A stretch of DNA of 64,000 nucleotides from Chrysemys picta bellii (GCF_011386835.1 NC_088798.1:7626001-7690000), one strand, 5' to 3'. Positions 1 to 11,552 are shown, counted from the first letter of the stretch. The notes: generated from the letters alone by a model not told the origin. Translations and numbers: made by a program.

Positions 1-517
1 GCCCTCTTGCAGCCTCTTTCTCCTGAGGCCCCACCCTCATGCTGCCCCTTCCTACAGGGCTCACACCACCTATTCCCCTGAGGCCCCACCCTCACGCCGC
101 CCCAACCTCCCAAGCCCCTGCCCTCGCACCACCCATTTCCCCCAAACCCTGCCCTCGCGCTGCCACTTCTCCCCAAGACTGGCCCCCCGCTCCTCTCCAG
201 CCCCTCCCCCTGTCACTCGCATTTACGGCCAGTAAAGAGTGGGAGGGCATAGCCCCTGCACAGAGCCATTCCTGAGCTGCAGCCATTGGTTCCTGGACCT
301 ATCATGAGATGAGAGGGTGACGTGTTCCCTTCCATGGAGGATGTGGCTCAGTGGGGCTGGTTTTCACCCCGTATGCCTCAAGCAGTAGTGCTGCATGGGA
401 GATGTGCAGACAGGTGACAGGGTGTATTTAAGGCGTGGGACAGAGGTGAGGCGAGTGGAATACCCCAGCGTTTAGAATATGGGACTAATTCCCCCTCTCT
501 GTATGTATTTCCTGCAG
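1..517. other. last intron of SLC5A9 with GC-rich repeat
   Basis: This stretch precedes the terminal SLC5A9 exon and ends in a polypyrimidine tract and CAG acceptor at 515-517. Bases 1-250 are C-rich and carry two imperfect copies of a unit containing CTGAGGCCCCACCCTCA (near 23 and 78). The same CTGAGGCCCCAC wording recurs in the mobile element at 6,248-6,993, so this is probably a fragment of that repeat family. Short frames on both strands here are low-complexity Pro/Ala translations and are not called as genes. Confidence 0.6.
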
Positions 518-726
518 CAGCGAGCTCTCCTTGCTGGAAGAAGTTATACTTCTGGTTTTGCGGGATCTCCAGCAGCCCAGGACCCACGCTGACCAAGGAA
601 GAGAAAGCAGTCCTGGAAAGGAAACTCACCAGCATTGAGGAAAAGCCCCTATCAAAGACTCTTTGCAACATTAATGCTATAATCCTACTAGCTATTAATG
701 TCTTTCTGTGGGGTTACTTTGGCTGA
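518..726 (+). CDS. SLC5A9: SLC5A9 (SGLT4) terminal coding exon, partial gene
   Basis: C-terminal exon of a sodium/glucose-cotransporter family protein, a plasma-membrane symporter that couples sugar uptake to Na+ entry. SGLT4 is reported to carry mannose, fructose and glucose analogues. An acceptor (tatttcctgcag) ends at 517. The exon opens with two bases completing a split codon, then encodes 68 residues and a TGA at 724-726. The first part holds the FWFCGISS segment and an acidic/basic linker with LTKEEKAVLERKLTSIEE. The last 20 residues (NINAIILLAINVFLWGYF and neighbours) are the hydrophobic final transmembrane helix that closes all SGLTs. The LTSIEE...CNIN...FLWGYF wording fits SGLT4 better than SGLT1 or SGLT2, and the SPATA6 neighbour supports SLC5A9. 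The chain ends in Gly, where I recall Ala in human. Upstream exons lie outside the window. Confidence 0.9.
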
Positions 727-960
727 AGACAGGGCTGCAGACAGTCCTCGGCTGGCTTGGCTTTGATTTAGAATATCGCAGTAATGCTTAGAGACGTCAA
801 GCAGGTCAGGGCCACATTGTTCTAGGGGCCATGAATACAGTAAATGGAATTCCCTGCCCCAGAGAGCTCACAATCTAGAAAACCAAACCTAGCGGGCAGG
901 AATATCGTATTTACCAGAGAGGGTTTTTATCAGGTAAAATCGTGGGGTTTTGTCACCTAG
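727..960 (+). other. SLC5A9: SLC5A9 3' UTR and downstream DNA
   Basis: Sequence directly after the SLC5A9 stop, presumed 3' UTR. I see no AATAAA before the repeat block that follows. The first AATAAA is at 1,112-1,117, where the flank already resembles hAT-derived sequence, so the true polyadenylation site is undecided. A short stretch near 860-880 (agagctcacaatctagaa) resembles a widespread amniote repeat. Confidence 0.4.
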
Positions 961-1299
961 GGAAAAATTAGTTGGGCCCAGTTTATGATATTTTCTATTT
1001 TTAAAATTGTTTTATCATCACACACATCACACTTAGTCGTAGTTACATATTCAAATTGCATTACAGAGTCAAATCAGGCACTAGATTAGGAGATTAATGT
1101 AGGGTTGTACAAATAAACAAGTAAAATTGCAGTGAGCGTAATACTAATATATGTAATTCGAATAGGGTCAGAATGTCTGTAAACAACTTAGTTTGGTATT
1201 TTCTGGAATTTGGAAGTTATACAGGCCATGACACCTTTCTGTTTTCAATATTATATAACCCGAAGTCAAAAACATTCAGTGACAGTAACGCAGAGTTGT

Positions 1300-2645
1300 A
1301 GCCATGAAGCATTAAGCAATCCGAAGCATGCAGCGCTGTGGACAACCTGAACCTGTTTCTCAGTTTTGAATGGAGGTATCCAGTCTGAAAAGATCCATGC
1401 TATGCTTGCTGAACTTGTTGGACACTGGTGGACTTGCACCGCCAGTTCTGTGAAGTCAGAGGGAATCTCGGCCGTTTTCAGATTTTTTCCACCATGTGAA
1501 AGTGGAAACTTTTTCCTTGATAGCGGGTGAAAACGTCAATTTTGGTTACAGTGCGTCATCTGTGTTAAATGCAAGTAAATATGGCAGAAAGTCACAATTT
1601 CTTCTTGTTCCAATGACACATTTCTTGCCTGCGTATTTTGGATGAAGGAGGTCAGCCAACATTTGTAATTGCGTCATGAAATCTCTTTGGTACGTCTGCT
1701 TTATGTGGGGCAAGATCTTCATTTATCAGTAAATCCAACCGTCCGTCTCATGCACCAGGAGTCCTTTTTAGAGTATGTCAAGTGTCACAGAAACTGAATT
1801 GAATTGACCGATCAAGTTATTTGCTTCTCGGTAAATCCTTTGATTATTAATTACACTGACCACTCTAGCTTTAAATTCCGCCTCTTGATCACTCGTAATC
1901 CTGAGATAATGTGGCCAATTTTTGAACATCTGTTTCCAGGCATGTTGTTTGACTGTTCCATTGCGTGTTACCAGGGATTTGGGGGGTTACAGAACTTGAC
2001 AGGCTTTTAACCAGGCTCCAGGTGATTACGAAAATACTTTTGTAAATCGACCACGTGTTTCATCAAAGCACTCGGTGTAAGGGCTTGTCCAACTAGATTG
2101 AGCCAATGTGATGCACATCCCGATGCAGCCAAAGTGTGGTTATCGTGTGCCAAATCACTGCCCATACTTGGCATTTTTTTCTCATTGTCTGCCGAGTAGC
2201 TCTTAACACAACCATACTGTTAATTGCTAATGCCTTGGCTTCTCTTGTCAGTGTAGCACAATCCTTTCCGGTCTTCTTATTGCTTCTAGTATCAACTGCT
2301 GATACAGAAACCACAGTCAGCTCTCAGTGGGACAATGTGCATGTTACGCCAGCCATCTTGTATTCATGGAACTGCGTTTCCGTATCATTTGTTGTGTGCT
2401 TCCACCTTTAAGCCATCAGTAACTGCAGCTAACCGTTTACCTGCTTTCGACTGTAGCCTGGCCTTAAGCAGCTGATCAGTGCTTAAAAAAATTGGATGTT
2501 CAGTACCGGAAAAGGGAATATTACAGCCATAAAACAGTTCTGCAGTTTTCAGGGCTACCTTTTGTTTCAGTTCTGGCGGTTTTTTGTGTGTGCCAAACAT
2601 AGGCATGTATGATTGAAAACCAGGACACTTCCTCCTCATTGTCTT
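1300..2645 (-). pseudogene. dead hAT-family DNA transposase
   Basis: Reading the minus strand, several short frames align in order with a hAT transposase, broken by stops and frameshifts. From the 5' side: ELKQKVALKTAELFYGCNIP (near 2,500-2,580); a block with CATLTREAKALAINSM (near 2,230); CASHWLNLVGQ (near 2,100), the hAT signature CxxHxxNL; MKHVVDLQKYFRNHLEPG (near 2,020-2,070); DQEAEFKARVVSVINN (near 1,870); LADLLHPKYAGKK (near 1,650); and a C-terminal WWKK plus SKLRNR block (near 1,370-1,490) typical of the dimerisation domain. The enzyme would once have cut and pasted its element and can no longer do so. The N-terminal BED finger is not recognisable and the terminal inverted repeats were not located, so the limits are approximate. 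AT-rich DNA from about 960 to 1,300 may be its 3' non-coding part. Confidence 0.75.
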
Positions 2646-2745
2646 TGGCTGATGTGCAGCTGCCTTTCTCTTGCTGCTCTTGGCATGGCAATGCAGTAGT
2701 ATCAGTACCTTCTGTGGTTAGATGTTGATAGATGTTTGGCTGTGC

Positions 2746-3510
2746 GTGTGTGGTCCCTCTGCGTGCCGCCCCAGCCCTGCGCAGACAACTGGCACAGCAG
2801 ACCTTGAGCGAAGCGCCCAATGACCACAAGATCCGTTAAGGGATGAAGGCACCCAGCCAGGTTTATTGTCAATGAAGCACGGTACTAGTATCCCGCAGAC
2901 TCTACTGGACCACTAATACATGTATGCCTGTAACAATGGACCAGCTCAGTGAACGGCGGGACTTTCCATTCCTGTGCCAGACAAAACTATGCCCTCTGAG
3001 AGACATCTTTAAACTCTGATACAAACAAGTTACATACTGCCCTTCTGACATAATTAGTTACTGTCCCCGACGTGGCAGTTTTTACCCATTACATTGTACA
3101 TGTTGGTTCAATCAAAACATCTCTATTACATACTGTCATCCTGACCTTATCTTTTGGGAGAGGTCAGTGTGTGCCTGTTATCCTTGGGGAATGTTTTTGT
3201 ACCATCCTTGATATCGGGATATTCTGGTACCACTTGATATCGGGATGTGTTTGCATGAGTACGCTGTGACTAGCACTTCTTAGGAATGTGTATTTCTACA
3301 TGATCAGCCCTGTTCTTGCCCGATTCTGAGAGCAGGTCCTGCCTCATACCAGGCCTTATGTCTCAGGCTCTCTTCCTACGACACTTTCATCCTCAGCGTC
3401 TGATTCGAATACTCACCTATATTGTTGGGGCAATGAATGTGTCAGGCCTGATGTGAGTTACAGTATGGGGGGCCCTCAGCCAGCTGGTATCCAGGGAGGG
3501 GGGGGTCACA
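2746..3510 (-). mobile_element. LTR-like block, probable solo LTR
   Basis: On the minus strand this stretch begins TGTGACCCCC (from 3,510), is followed by a unique 600-bp region, then an AATAAA at about 2,863-2,868 (minus CATTGACAATAAACCTGG), and ends in CACACACGCACA near 2,746. A TG...CA-bounded block with one polyadenylation signal in its last fifth is how an endogenous retrovirus LTR looks. No internal retroviral genes are present. I found no matching target-site duplication, so the borders and even the call are uncertain. A short direct repeat with the core TGATATCGGGAT lies at about 3,209-3,246. Confidence 0.5.
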
Positions 3511-6239
3511 CTCTTGTCTGGGGCTGCGTCGTTATTTAATTACCAACACGTCCTATTGGAAATAATGATGCTTTAAAAATTAAGAGGGTTTTCAGAGTGT
3601 CTGTTTCCTGCTGCTGTCAGCACTGTGCTGGTGAATGAAGCGACTTATCCGGCCTCACAGCTAACCATTCCGCAACCAGTGTGATATAACCAGACTCAGG
3701 GCCAGACGGTCTCCTGGGCTGCCATGCTTCTCACAGACAGGTGGGCTAGGGCCTGTGCTTTTCATATTATAATGAGCATATTTAGCTGCAGCTGGTGAGC
3801 CCGTGTGCAATGCTTGCTCTGTGGAATGGTCACATAGGGGCTTTCCAGCTCACTGGGCACTTACGCAGCCAGAATTCCCACTGAGGAATCAGGACCAACC
3901 GCCCTGGGACTCATCTAGCATTGTGATGGCCTCCTAGCATCTGAGTGCCAGGTCTCTCTGTGTTACGGCAGTGAGGGCCAGGGACGCTGCCACTGGTGCC
4001 AATAAGCCCGTGCTATCCCACTCAGTCTTAGCAGGAGCTGGATGGAACATGCCAGGCTTACAAGTGTCAGCATTGCCGTGCAATGGTGTGTTTTCTTTTC
4101 CTACCTTATCTGGTTTCTATAGGGCTGGTACATAGAGTACTGGCCCTAGCATGAGCTCCGACAAAGGCAAGGTCACATGGCCGCGATTCAGATATGACCA
4201 CATAAGGCGTCAACGATGAATGGAGAAAGACTTGTGCAATTTAAGAGAGCGTGTGATAGGTTTGTAAAAGGCAGTTCCCAAGCACGTCTTTCACCGGTGT
4301 CATGACGATGAGGCGGGAATAAATACAATTGGGAAGCAATAGAAATTCTCAGACTCACCACCAGCCCCGGCGACATTCCGACAGGGAGGAGTTCTGCCTC
4401 TCAGAACATTGTATGTCCAAGAAAGTAGAGATGCTTTTGTGCTGTGACAGATGAAGACGTATGAGCGCTTACACTTCTGGGGCAGACACTGGTGGGAGCT
4501 TTTTGTGCTCTACGCGGCGGGGCTAGCACACAGGACCGTGTGTTTGCAAATACTGAGAGCTGAGTTATTTTTACCTAGGTGCCGGTAGCTCAGCTGGTGC
4601 AAATTGGTAAAGCTCTTCTACCATCAAAGGAGCTATGTGGATTTACACCAGTCATGGATCTGGCCCAAGCAGTTGTGGTTTTTCAGAATGGTGCCCGGAT
4701 GAAGCCTGTGGGTGCTTCAGAAACACTTTAACAGCGAACGGCTCCAGGTTAGAGAATAATACAATTGGACCTTTGTATGTAACATGTTCAGGTGCCATAG
4801 GAAAGGGGGGGGGCAAAAAAGGAGTGATGAAAAATACACACAGATCCACCCGCGAATGGGTAAAGCTGTGATCTTCCAGGCCAGCATTTCTCACCGAATA
4901 ACTTGTCTGCATTGCAAGGCCTCATACATCCGTGTTGCTCAGCGCCTGTGATAAATGGCAATAGCCTAACAAGACTGCATTGCATTCAGAATTGTAATTG
5001 ATATACAAGTCCATTGGCAGCAGACATTATTAATGATGCCAATGCATATTTTCTTATTTATCGTCCCGCCTAGGCTTGTGTCTATCAGCAAATGATTATC
5101 ATTCATTTGCCTGACAAATCTATCAAGATCATTCATGATTGTTCAGCAAAGGAGCGTCTTTTAAACAAAGATTAATGACTTGGCGGTTTGGCTGGCTGGC
5201 TGAGCAAAAGGAAATGAAATTAACAATGAACCCTACAAACATGTCACCACTTTAATTTACCAGAAAATATTTTAAAATGGTATTTAAAAATGTACTCTAT
5301 GATAGGCACATTTTTTTTTATAAAAAAAGGAAACTCCATAAATTTTAAGGGGCTGGACAGCAAGTTAGCAAACATGGAGCCATCTTTACTGTAGTTCTTT
5401 GCCTAGATTTTCTAAGAGAAAGAAAGATCTCCTCACATGGGTCTCCCCTCAAGTCAAGATTGTCTACGGACAATCTTACGAACAACCTTGGGATGAACTC
5501 CGGCAAGGGGGTGACAAATGAGGATCAAAAAAGCATTTAATGAAGCCAACCAGAGCCATTACTGAGCTCAAAGCCCTTTGCCTCACTCGGGTGCCACAAA
5601 GGAGCCAGCATCCGGCTGTAAGTGGCCATCAGAAAATTCCCTGGCCTAGAGGAACAGCGTGCTGGCGTGAAGCCGGTGGAGGCATCAGGATCATGGCAGG
5701 AAAGGGAGGGACAAGGTGGGGGAGAGAAGGGCTGTGGCAAGCAGAATCCCATCACAGCTATCCTCCAATGGCCTACTAGAGGCTCTACAACAAAAGGAAG
5801 TACAGTGCAGCTGGATTAGTGTTTTCATTTTCCTTTCCTCCACATTCGCTTTTATATTGCTGAGGTGAAAGGTTAAAAAACTGTGGACAGCCAATTCGCA
5901 TGAGGCCGGCTCCTGCAAACACACATGCTTCAGTTCCCACTGAAGAGGATGACTTATATGCTTGAATGCTAAACATATACATGTGGGACTTTTTTTTTTT
6001 ATGGTGCCCAAGTAAGGACGCTATGATTTGGGTCATAAAAGACCCACATGACCAATCAAACCAAATGTTTCCTGGCTTACAGGAAGGAGTAGTGTAATTA
6101 CAAATCCAGTTCCTCTTTGCTGTCATCACAAAATGGCTGCGCATTAGCAGCTCCCATGGGAACACGAGCATATGCGACTAATACTATTTAGCACTTATGT
6201 GGTGCTTTGCCTCTCCAAATCACTGTACCAACATTACAG
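3511..6239. other. intergenic DNA, no gene recognised
   Basis: I see no coding exon here. A short palindrome-prone stretch at 4,575-4,660 (taccatcaaaggagctatgt, gatttacacc) matches the wording of a common amniote dispersed repeat. Bases 4,985-5,230 are AT-rich with homeodomain-like cores and look like a possible conserved non-coding element. The remainder, including a small intronless frame near 5,540-5,780, carries no recognisable family. Confidence 0.5.
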
Positions 6240-6247
6240 CTAAGGCA

Positions 6248-6993
6248 TAGGGTTGCCAACTTGGTAATATTTAAAAACCAGACACTCCAGCAGCGCTGCT
6301 GGAACCTCCCCTGCTCCATCTCTTCCCTCTGAGGCCCCACTCCTGTCCCACTTATCCCCCCCCAAGCCCCTCCCCTGCACCACCACCAGGGCCAGCTCCA
6401 GGTACCAGCGTAGGAAGCAGGTGCTTGGGGCGGCCAATTCAAAGGGGCGACACTCCATCCGGTAGCGGGGCAGTACGTCCGGGTCTTCGGCGGCAGGTCC
6501 CTCATTCCCTCTCTTCCTCTTTGAGCTGCCGCCAAATTGCCGCTGAAGAGGACGAGAGGGAGGAACTGCCGCCGAAGTGCTGCCGCTCGTCTTTCTTTTT
6601 TTTTTTTTTTGCTGCTTAGGGCAGCAGAAAAGCTGGAGCCGGCCAAGCCCCTGCCTCTGCCCCAGCCCCACTGCTTTGCCAGAGGCCCTGTCCCAAGCCA
6701 CTCCTCTTCCTCCCTCTCTCTCCCGTTGCTCACTACTTTTCCCCTACCCACCCACCCAAGTCAGAAGGGATTTGCCTGTAGAGCCAGGCCTGGGAGCTGA
6801 AGCCACCCAGCATAGGTAGAAGGTGGCCCCAGCTGAGTAGGGGTTGGCACGGGTGACGACCCCGGCGCCTCCCGGCTGCCCCCACCTGCAGTAACCGGAC
6901 TTTGGGTAGCTGGTCAGTAGAGCTGACCGGACACTGTCAGGGTCCCTTTTTGAGCGGACTTTCCAGTCGAAAACCAGGCACCTGGCCACCCTA
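6248..6993. mobile_element. hAT-like non-autonomous element with nested MITE
   Basis: The ends are TAGGGTTGCC and GGCCACCCTA, imperfect inverted repeats. They are flanked by near-identical 8-bp copies, CTAAGGCA at 6,240-6,247 and CTAAGACA at 6,994-7,001, as expected for hAT integration. The interior is C-rich, with CTGAGGCCCCAC motifs also seen at the start of the window. The small element at 31,114-31,238 has the same terminal wording, so both belong to one family. The open frames on both strands are by-products of its composition. Confidence 0.7.
6387..6647. mobile_element. MITE nested in 6,248-6,993
   Basis: This stretch starts CAGGGCCAGCTCCAG and ends with AGCTGGAGCCGGCCAAG, inverted repeats of about 15 bp with a few substitutions. 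The interior holds the GCTTGGGGCGGC motif, a run of T at about 6,597-6,610 and GCTTAGGGCAGCA, all familiar from a turtle hAT-type MITE. A target duplication is not clear. It interrupts the C-rich host repeat, so it arrived later. Confidence 0.55.
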
Positions 6994-7001
6994 CTAAGAC
7001 A

Positions 7002-8014
7002 GCCAGGGGATCTGACTAGTGAAGGGAGAGGTGAGAAGACGCAGGGCAGATACATACACTACTAAGAGCCCTTGTCCCTAAGAGCCTGCCGTCTAGCCAA
7101 GGCAGCCAATGGGTGGTAAAGGAAGCAGCGAGCGAAGACAGTCAGCTGGGAAGAGCCCTGGTGTTTTTCCCAGTCAATGCCCCACCCACCAGGCTCCACT
7201 GCCCCCGCCAGCAGCAAGCCCTCCAAACAAAAACTCTGCATGCTTTGGCCCCAGTGTAAAAGCTCTGGCCCAGGAGATTAGATGCTTGAGAGTCAGACAA
7301 GCACCGTGGGAGACTCTCATCTGCTGTGGCTTTCTCTGTTGAGCCCCACTGAAGTTAATAGCGAAACACCTGCTGGCATGTGCGCTGAGAACATCACACC
7401 CTGGGGTGATCTCGCTCTTCCTTGCATGCATTCGTTTTTAGGATTTGGGCGGTGGGGGCTATCTGTGGGTTTTGGTTCATGCCGGAGGAGGTGGGTGCTT
7501 TTGCTTTGCTAGTCAGTTCCCTTATTGGTATCAACTGGGAGGTGGGCGGGCTGACCCGCCCACTTCTAAAGGCCCCTCCCGCAGCCTAGAGGGAGGGACC
7601 ACTGGACCCAGGAACCAACTAAATCCTTGGGACAACTAATGAAAAAACAGGGAGTGAAGTGACAGTCAAAGGTCCAAAATCAGGTTACCGGATGGGGATT
7701 TGCTAGTCAGTTGGTAACAATCTGATAACTGATGTGGATTAGAGAAGGGTTTTACAACCGCTCTGCTCTTCCAAGTGGGAAGCCGGCCTGCCCTGGGCTA
7801 GCTGAGATGGGGAGTCCCAGGGGATGGGGCAGCTGAGACCACCTGGGTTTGTTTATGTGCATGACCCAAGACAATTACGGTGAGATGTGAGGATGGCCAT
7901 CTGGATCTCTTCGGCCTTTGAGGGGGGAGGTGCATGCTGCCGATGGCAACTGTGTCCATGGGCCTTATCCCTGCCAACACAGGCTTGCCCTCGGTAGATC
8001 AGTTGCCCAGCTCT
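7002..8014. other. intergenic DNA, no gene recognised
   Basis: Moderately GC-rich sequence without a supported exon. Several short open frames are present but none has family resemblance or splice-site support. Confidence 0.45.
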
Positions 8015-8130
8015 GCCTAGACTTCAGGGTCCCAGCAATGGGGCTTTCACCACTGCCCGTCTAACAGCTCTTCATGGCAGGAAGTTTTTCCTGATGCTGC
8101 ACCTGCCCTTTCCGTCTCATCGTGCCTGCG
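8015..8130 (-). repeat. CR1 LINE fragment
   Basis: The wording GGAAGTTTTTCCTGATGCTG and its flanks match the minus-strand form of the 3' region of a CR1 retrotransposon, whose plus form is (T)TAGGAAAAACTTTTTC-like. It is a short 5'- and 3'-truncated piece; its limits are approximate. Confidence 0.5.
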
Positions 8131-9094
8131 TCTCAGCTACACAAAGACATGAGTAACTTTACTCAAACAAGTAGTCCTCTGTGCCTGTGTCTTCAGGATT
8201 GGGCCCTTAAGTTAACCCTATTACTAGCTTTACTGATGCTCCATCCTTGCTGTCCCTGCCCTGAAGGAAGGCTGGGAACTGCTTTCATCCTCACAGTGGA
8301 AAGCAAACTCGTTGGCACTGGCCCGCATTTTCCCGTGCTAGCGCCTCAGGGGTTGGTTAAAACAATTTTGTATTATGTATTGGTAAGTGTCTCTCATCCA
8401 GAAAATAATAAAGATCCAGCCTTCCTGGTGGGTATGCACCTTAGCTCACTGAGCCACCTGGTTAGCAGCACTGTTGTAAACCCACGTCAAAAAAATAGGG
8501 TTGTTTTTTTTGCTGACCTCCAGCTGCTGCAGTTGCAAAGTGATTATATAGTCGCAAGAGGCGTGCGGCCTGTGCTTTGCTGTAGTGCAGAGGGGCAGCA
8601 AAACACACACCAGCTCAGCTGACTGGCGTCTAACAAGCCGTTTCATCTCTCCAGCACTAAGCGTACGCTTTCATCTTCAGGGGAGATTTGAACAAACACC
8701 AACCCATCCTTGCCCGTCTACAGAACAAAAAAGAAAAGCTGATCTGGACCCACCAGAAGACCTTGAGGGCCAGTCCTGGATGTGGCTGCAACCGCAGCGA
8801 GCCAAGAGGAGAAAAAAAGACCAACACTCACTTGTATCAGTTACTGCGGTAGTTGAACATGGTAGGCTGAAAACGACAGAGCATCACATCAGTTAAGGGT
8901 GGCTTAACTGTGCACTGGTTATACAGCTAAATAATTGAGCTGCTTGAAAAATTAACCTGAATGCTGCCTTGCGTTTAACTACAATGTCCGGGCCAGGTTG
9001 TTGCACCCGTGAGTTACTGATATGTAGTATTGGCAGTTTAGCAAAGCTGTTGGCCAGGAACAATTTTTAGCTATTACTCGGCGCATTTAGCCAT
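8131..9094. other. intergenic DNA, no gene recognised
   Basis: It contains an open frame of 166 codons (8,122-8,622, plus strand) with no recognisable domain, no splice support and leucine-rich low-information composition. I treat it as chance. No repeat family was recognised. Confidence 0.45.
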
Positions 9095-9775
9095 AGAGAT
9101 TACTGCCAGAAAGTACCATTATGATCATCTAGTCTGGTGCGTCTCAAGCTTTTTGTGTTGGCAACCCTCTTTGGACTGAAAAAAAATGGCCCCTCCACTA
9201 AAAAAATTGCAACCCCCCTACCTTACACTCGGGGTTTCAGCCCCGCACTCCCACGGGGCTGAGAGTCTGTGGGGTTTAGACCTCCCCACAGGGCTGAAAC
9301 AAGTAAATTAGCTTCACGTGGGCCCCTGGGGCGAGGGGGCCCGGGCAATTCCCCTGCTTCCTACCCCTAACTCCAGCCCTGCTTGCAACCCCCCCCCCCC
9401 GAAAACCAGTCCCATCACCCCCCTTGAGCAGTCACAACCACCCCCCCAGGTTGACAAACAGTGATCTAGTTCAACGTCCTGCACAGGTACCTCAGAGAAT
9501 TTTAACCAATAATTCCTGCATTAAGACCGTCTGCTTGAACTACAGATGTTACAGATTAACATTTTGCACACTATCCAGTCTTGATTTAAAGCCCATCAGG
9601 TATGGAGAGGCTGTAACATCCCTAGATAAGTTAAGTTGTTCCAATGGTTAATTACGCTCCCAGCTGAAACTTTGTGCCTTATATCTAGTCTGAATTTCTC
9701 TCACTCCCACGTCCAATGGCTGGATCTCATTATGCTTTTTCTGCTATATCAAAGAGCCATCTATGCTCAGAAAAG
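9095..9775 (-). mobile_element. CR1 LINE copy, split by a hAT element
   Basis: Minus-strand CR1 3' sequence. The terminal part (ccattatgatcatctagtct) ends at 9,133. After the hAT insertion the copy resumes with tctagttcaacgtcctgcac and runs through gttccaatggttaattac and gccttatatctagtctgaat, typical CR1 wording, to about 9,775. CR1 is the dominant LINE of turtles and birds and moves by target-primed reverse transcription, usually leaving 5'-truncated copies such as this. No ORF survives. Confidence 0.75.
9134..9463. mobile_element. hAT-like element inserted in CR1
   Basis: The start CTGGTGCGTCTCAAGC and the end GGTTGACAAACAGTG resemble the CAGTGGTTCTCAA-type ends of hAT elements. The flanks share ATCTAGT (9,127-9,133 and 9,464-9,470), a 7-bp target duplication within otherwise continuous CR1. 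The interior is GC-rich with runs of C and no coding capacity. The insertion is younger than the CR1 copy. Confidence 0.65.
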
Positions 9776-11191
9776 ATGTCAAAGCATTTCATAACGCGAG
9801 AAACATTTTACAAACGGGGAACTGAGGCAGAGGGATGTGACCCAAGCAAGCACAACGCTAGCCACAAATAGAAAGCGGGGCTCCTGACCGTCCCCTAGCC
9901 ATTGGCCCAGGGCAGGGCTCCGGTAAGGAACATATGACACAGTGAAGGGTTATTATATATTCTTGTGGGATGACAACCAGTCCCAGTTAATCTCCGCAAA
10001 TATGTCAAGTGGATTACGGTGTCTACCGATTGCTGGTGTCTCGTTTAACCACACAGTTCAGAGTTAGACCTACAGCAGCCAAGTTCAGGGTATCTGGTGA
10101 AAGGGATTGGCGGCGAGGGTGGATTTATTTTTAAGGCTAGAGTTTTGGTGACGGGTTTTCTTCTAGCCTGTATCTACACTTGGAGCTGGTGGTGAGCTTT
10201 CCCAGCTCACTGAGGTGTGCGCTCATCAAGTTAGCACGCTAAAAATAAGGGTCACCTGGTAGTATGGGCTCTCACGAGTGGTGGCCCGGGCTAACTGCCC
10301 CAAATGCATACCCCCAGAGTCACGAGGGTTTGTGCTTGGGCCGGGGCCAGCTACCCTGCCACCCACCCCTGCCAGTGCTATCATGGCTACATGACTGGTT
10401 TGAATGCATTAGCACCATAACTCACAGCCCTAGCTCCAAACATAGCACGTTTTTATAGGTGAAAGGTGCTAGCTCCCTGCTTTGAGATTTTTGCAGCACT
10501 GGCTTTGACGTATCTATACACAAGTGGTTTAGGGGACTGAACTGTGCACCCAACCCTGAGAACCGCTCACCCCCCAAACACATCCTTACAGGCAGCGTTG
10601 GGACATTCAGTATGTAACCCTCCGAAAACCAGGAAGTGGAGACTTTCTGGCCAAGCCACTCGCACCACACAACCGTCACGTTGGGTTAGCAATAGCCCCT
10701 GCAGATGGTTACAGGAGGGTGGGCTCATCACAGGCAAACATGAGGAATTTCTAAGCGTGTGCCCTTGTTTGCATGGTGCACCACAGACTGAAACGCCAAC
10801 ACTTGTCTGTGGGCACATTCACTGTGCACTGAATGAGAGCTTCACTGGAGCCGGTGGGTAGAGTTGGGGCTGTGATAGGCGGAGAGGTGCAGGTGTGCCC
10901 TGAATGAGCACGTATGCCTCATTTCGGCACCGCGTCCCTCCGTTTTGTCAGCAGAGGTGCACAATGGTGCCCTTCTTGCCATGTGAATTGGCAGCAGGTT
11001 GCTGCTATACCTGATGGGAGGCTCCCGGGCTTACTCAAGGACACCTGAATTCAGGGTCTCCAAAGGCACTCTCCGGGGTGAAGCGATGGTAACATTTTTC
11101 GAGCGTGGGGGCGGGTTCTGTGACTCAGGCAAGGCTGCTCCTGTTTCCTATGCCCCACCTCAACCCAACTTTTGCCTTAGCAAAGAGAAAG
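9776..11191. other. intergenic DNA, old repeat trace at 9,795-9,905
   Basis: Bases 9,795-9,905 (aaacggggaactgaggcaga then tgtgacccaagc) resemble an old amniote SINE/LINE-derived repeat also traceable at 17,822-17,950. Otherwise nothing was recognised, apart from short frames without support. Confidence 0.4.
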
Positions 11192-11199
11192 GGTTAAAC

Positions 11200-11532
11200 C
11201 AGGGGTCGGCAAGCTTTGGCACGCAGCTCACCAGGGTAAGCACCCTGGGGGGCCAGGCCGGTTCGTTTACCTGCCGCGGCTGCAGGTTCAGCCGATTGCG
11301 GCTCCCACTGACTGCGGTTCGCTTCTCCAGGCCAATGGGGGCTGTGGGAAGCGGTGTGGGCCGAGGGATGTGCTGGCCGCCGCTTCCCGCAGGCCCCATT
11401 GGCCTGGAGTGGCGAACCGCGGCCAGTGGGAGCTGCGAGCGGCCAGACTGCAGCTGCGGCAGGTAAACAAACTGGCCCGGCATGCCAGGGGGCTTACCCT
11501 GGAGAGCTGCGGGCCAAAGGTTGCTGACTCTG
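11200..11532. mobile_element. hAT MITE with perfect 8-bp target duplication
   Basis: A 333-bp GC-rich element. The left end CAGGGGTCGGCAAGCTTTGG and the right end (reverse complement CAGAGTCAGCAACCTTTGGC) form inverted repeats. Exact 8-bp copies of GGTTAAAC flank it at 11,192-11,199 and 11,533-11,540. CAGGGGTCGGCAA-type termini with an 8-bp duplication identify a Charlie-like hAT non-autonomous element. Much of the interior is itself palindromic around 11,330-11,420. Frames of about 100 codons inside it are compositional. Confidence 0.9.
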
Positions 11533-11552
11533 GGTTAAACTTTGCTCTACAG

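Noticed and set aside
39..286. Pro/Ala-rich frames on both strands at the window start
   Set aside because: Repeat-derived C-rich intron sequence; overlapping frames on both strands are typical of composition.
1112..1117. AATAAA as the SLC5A9 polyadenylation signal
   Set aside because: Nearly 400 bp past the stop and in sequence that may belong to the hAT element; not enough support.
6188..6751. 187- and 153-codon minus frames
   Set aside because: They lie across a C-rich mobile element and its nested MITE; the residues reflect base composition.
8122..8622. 166-codon plus-strand open frame in intergenic DNA
   Set aside because: No domain, no splice support and Leu/Ser-rich low-information sequence; chance frame.
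10999..11466. 155-codon plus-strand frame
   Set aside because: Its second half is inside the hAT MITE at 11,200-11,532.
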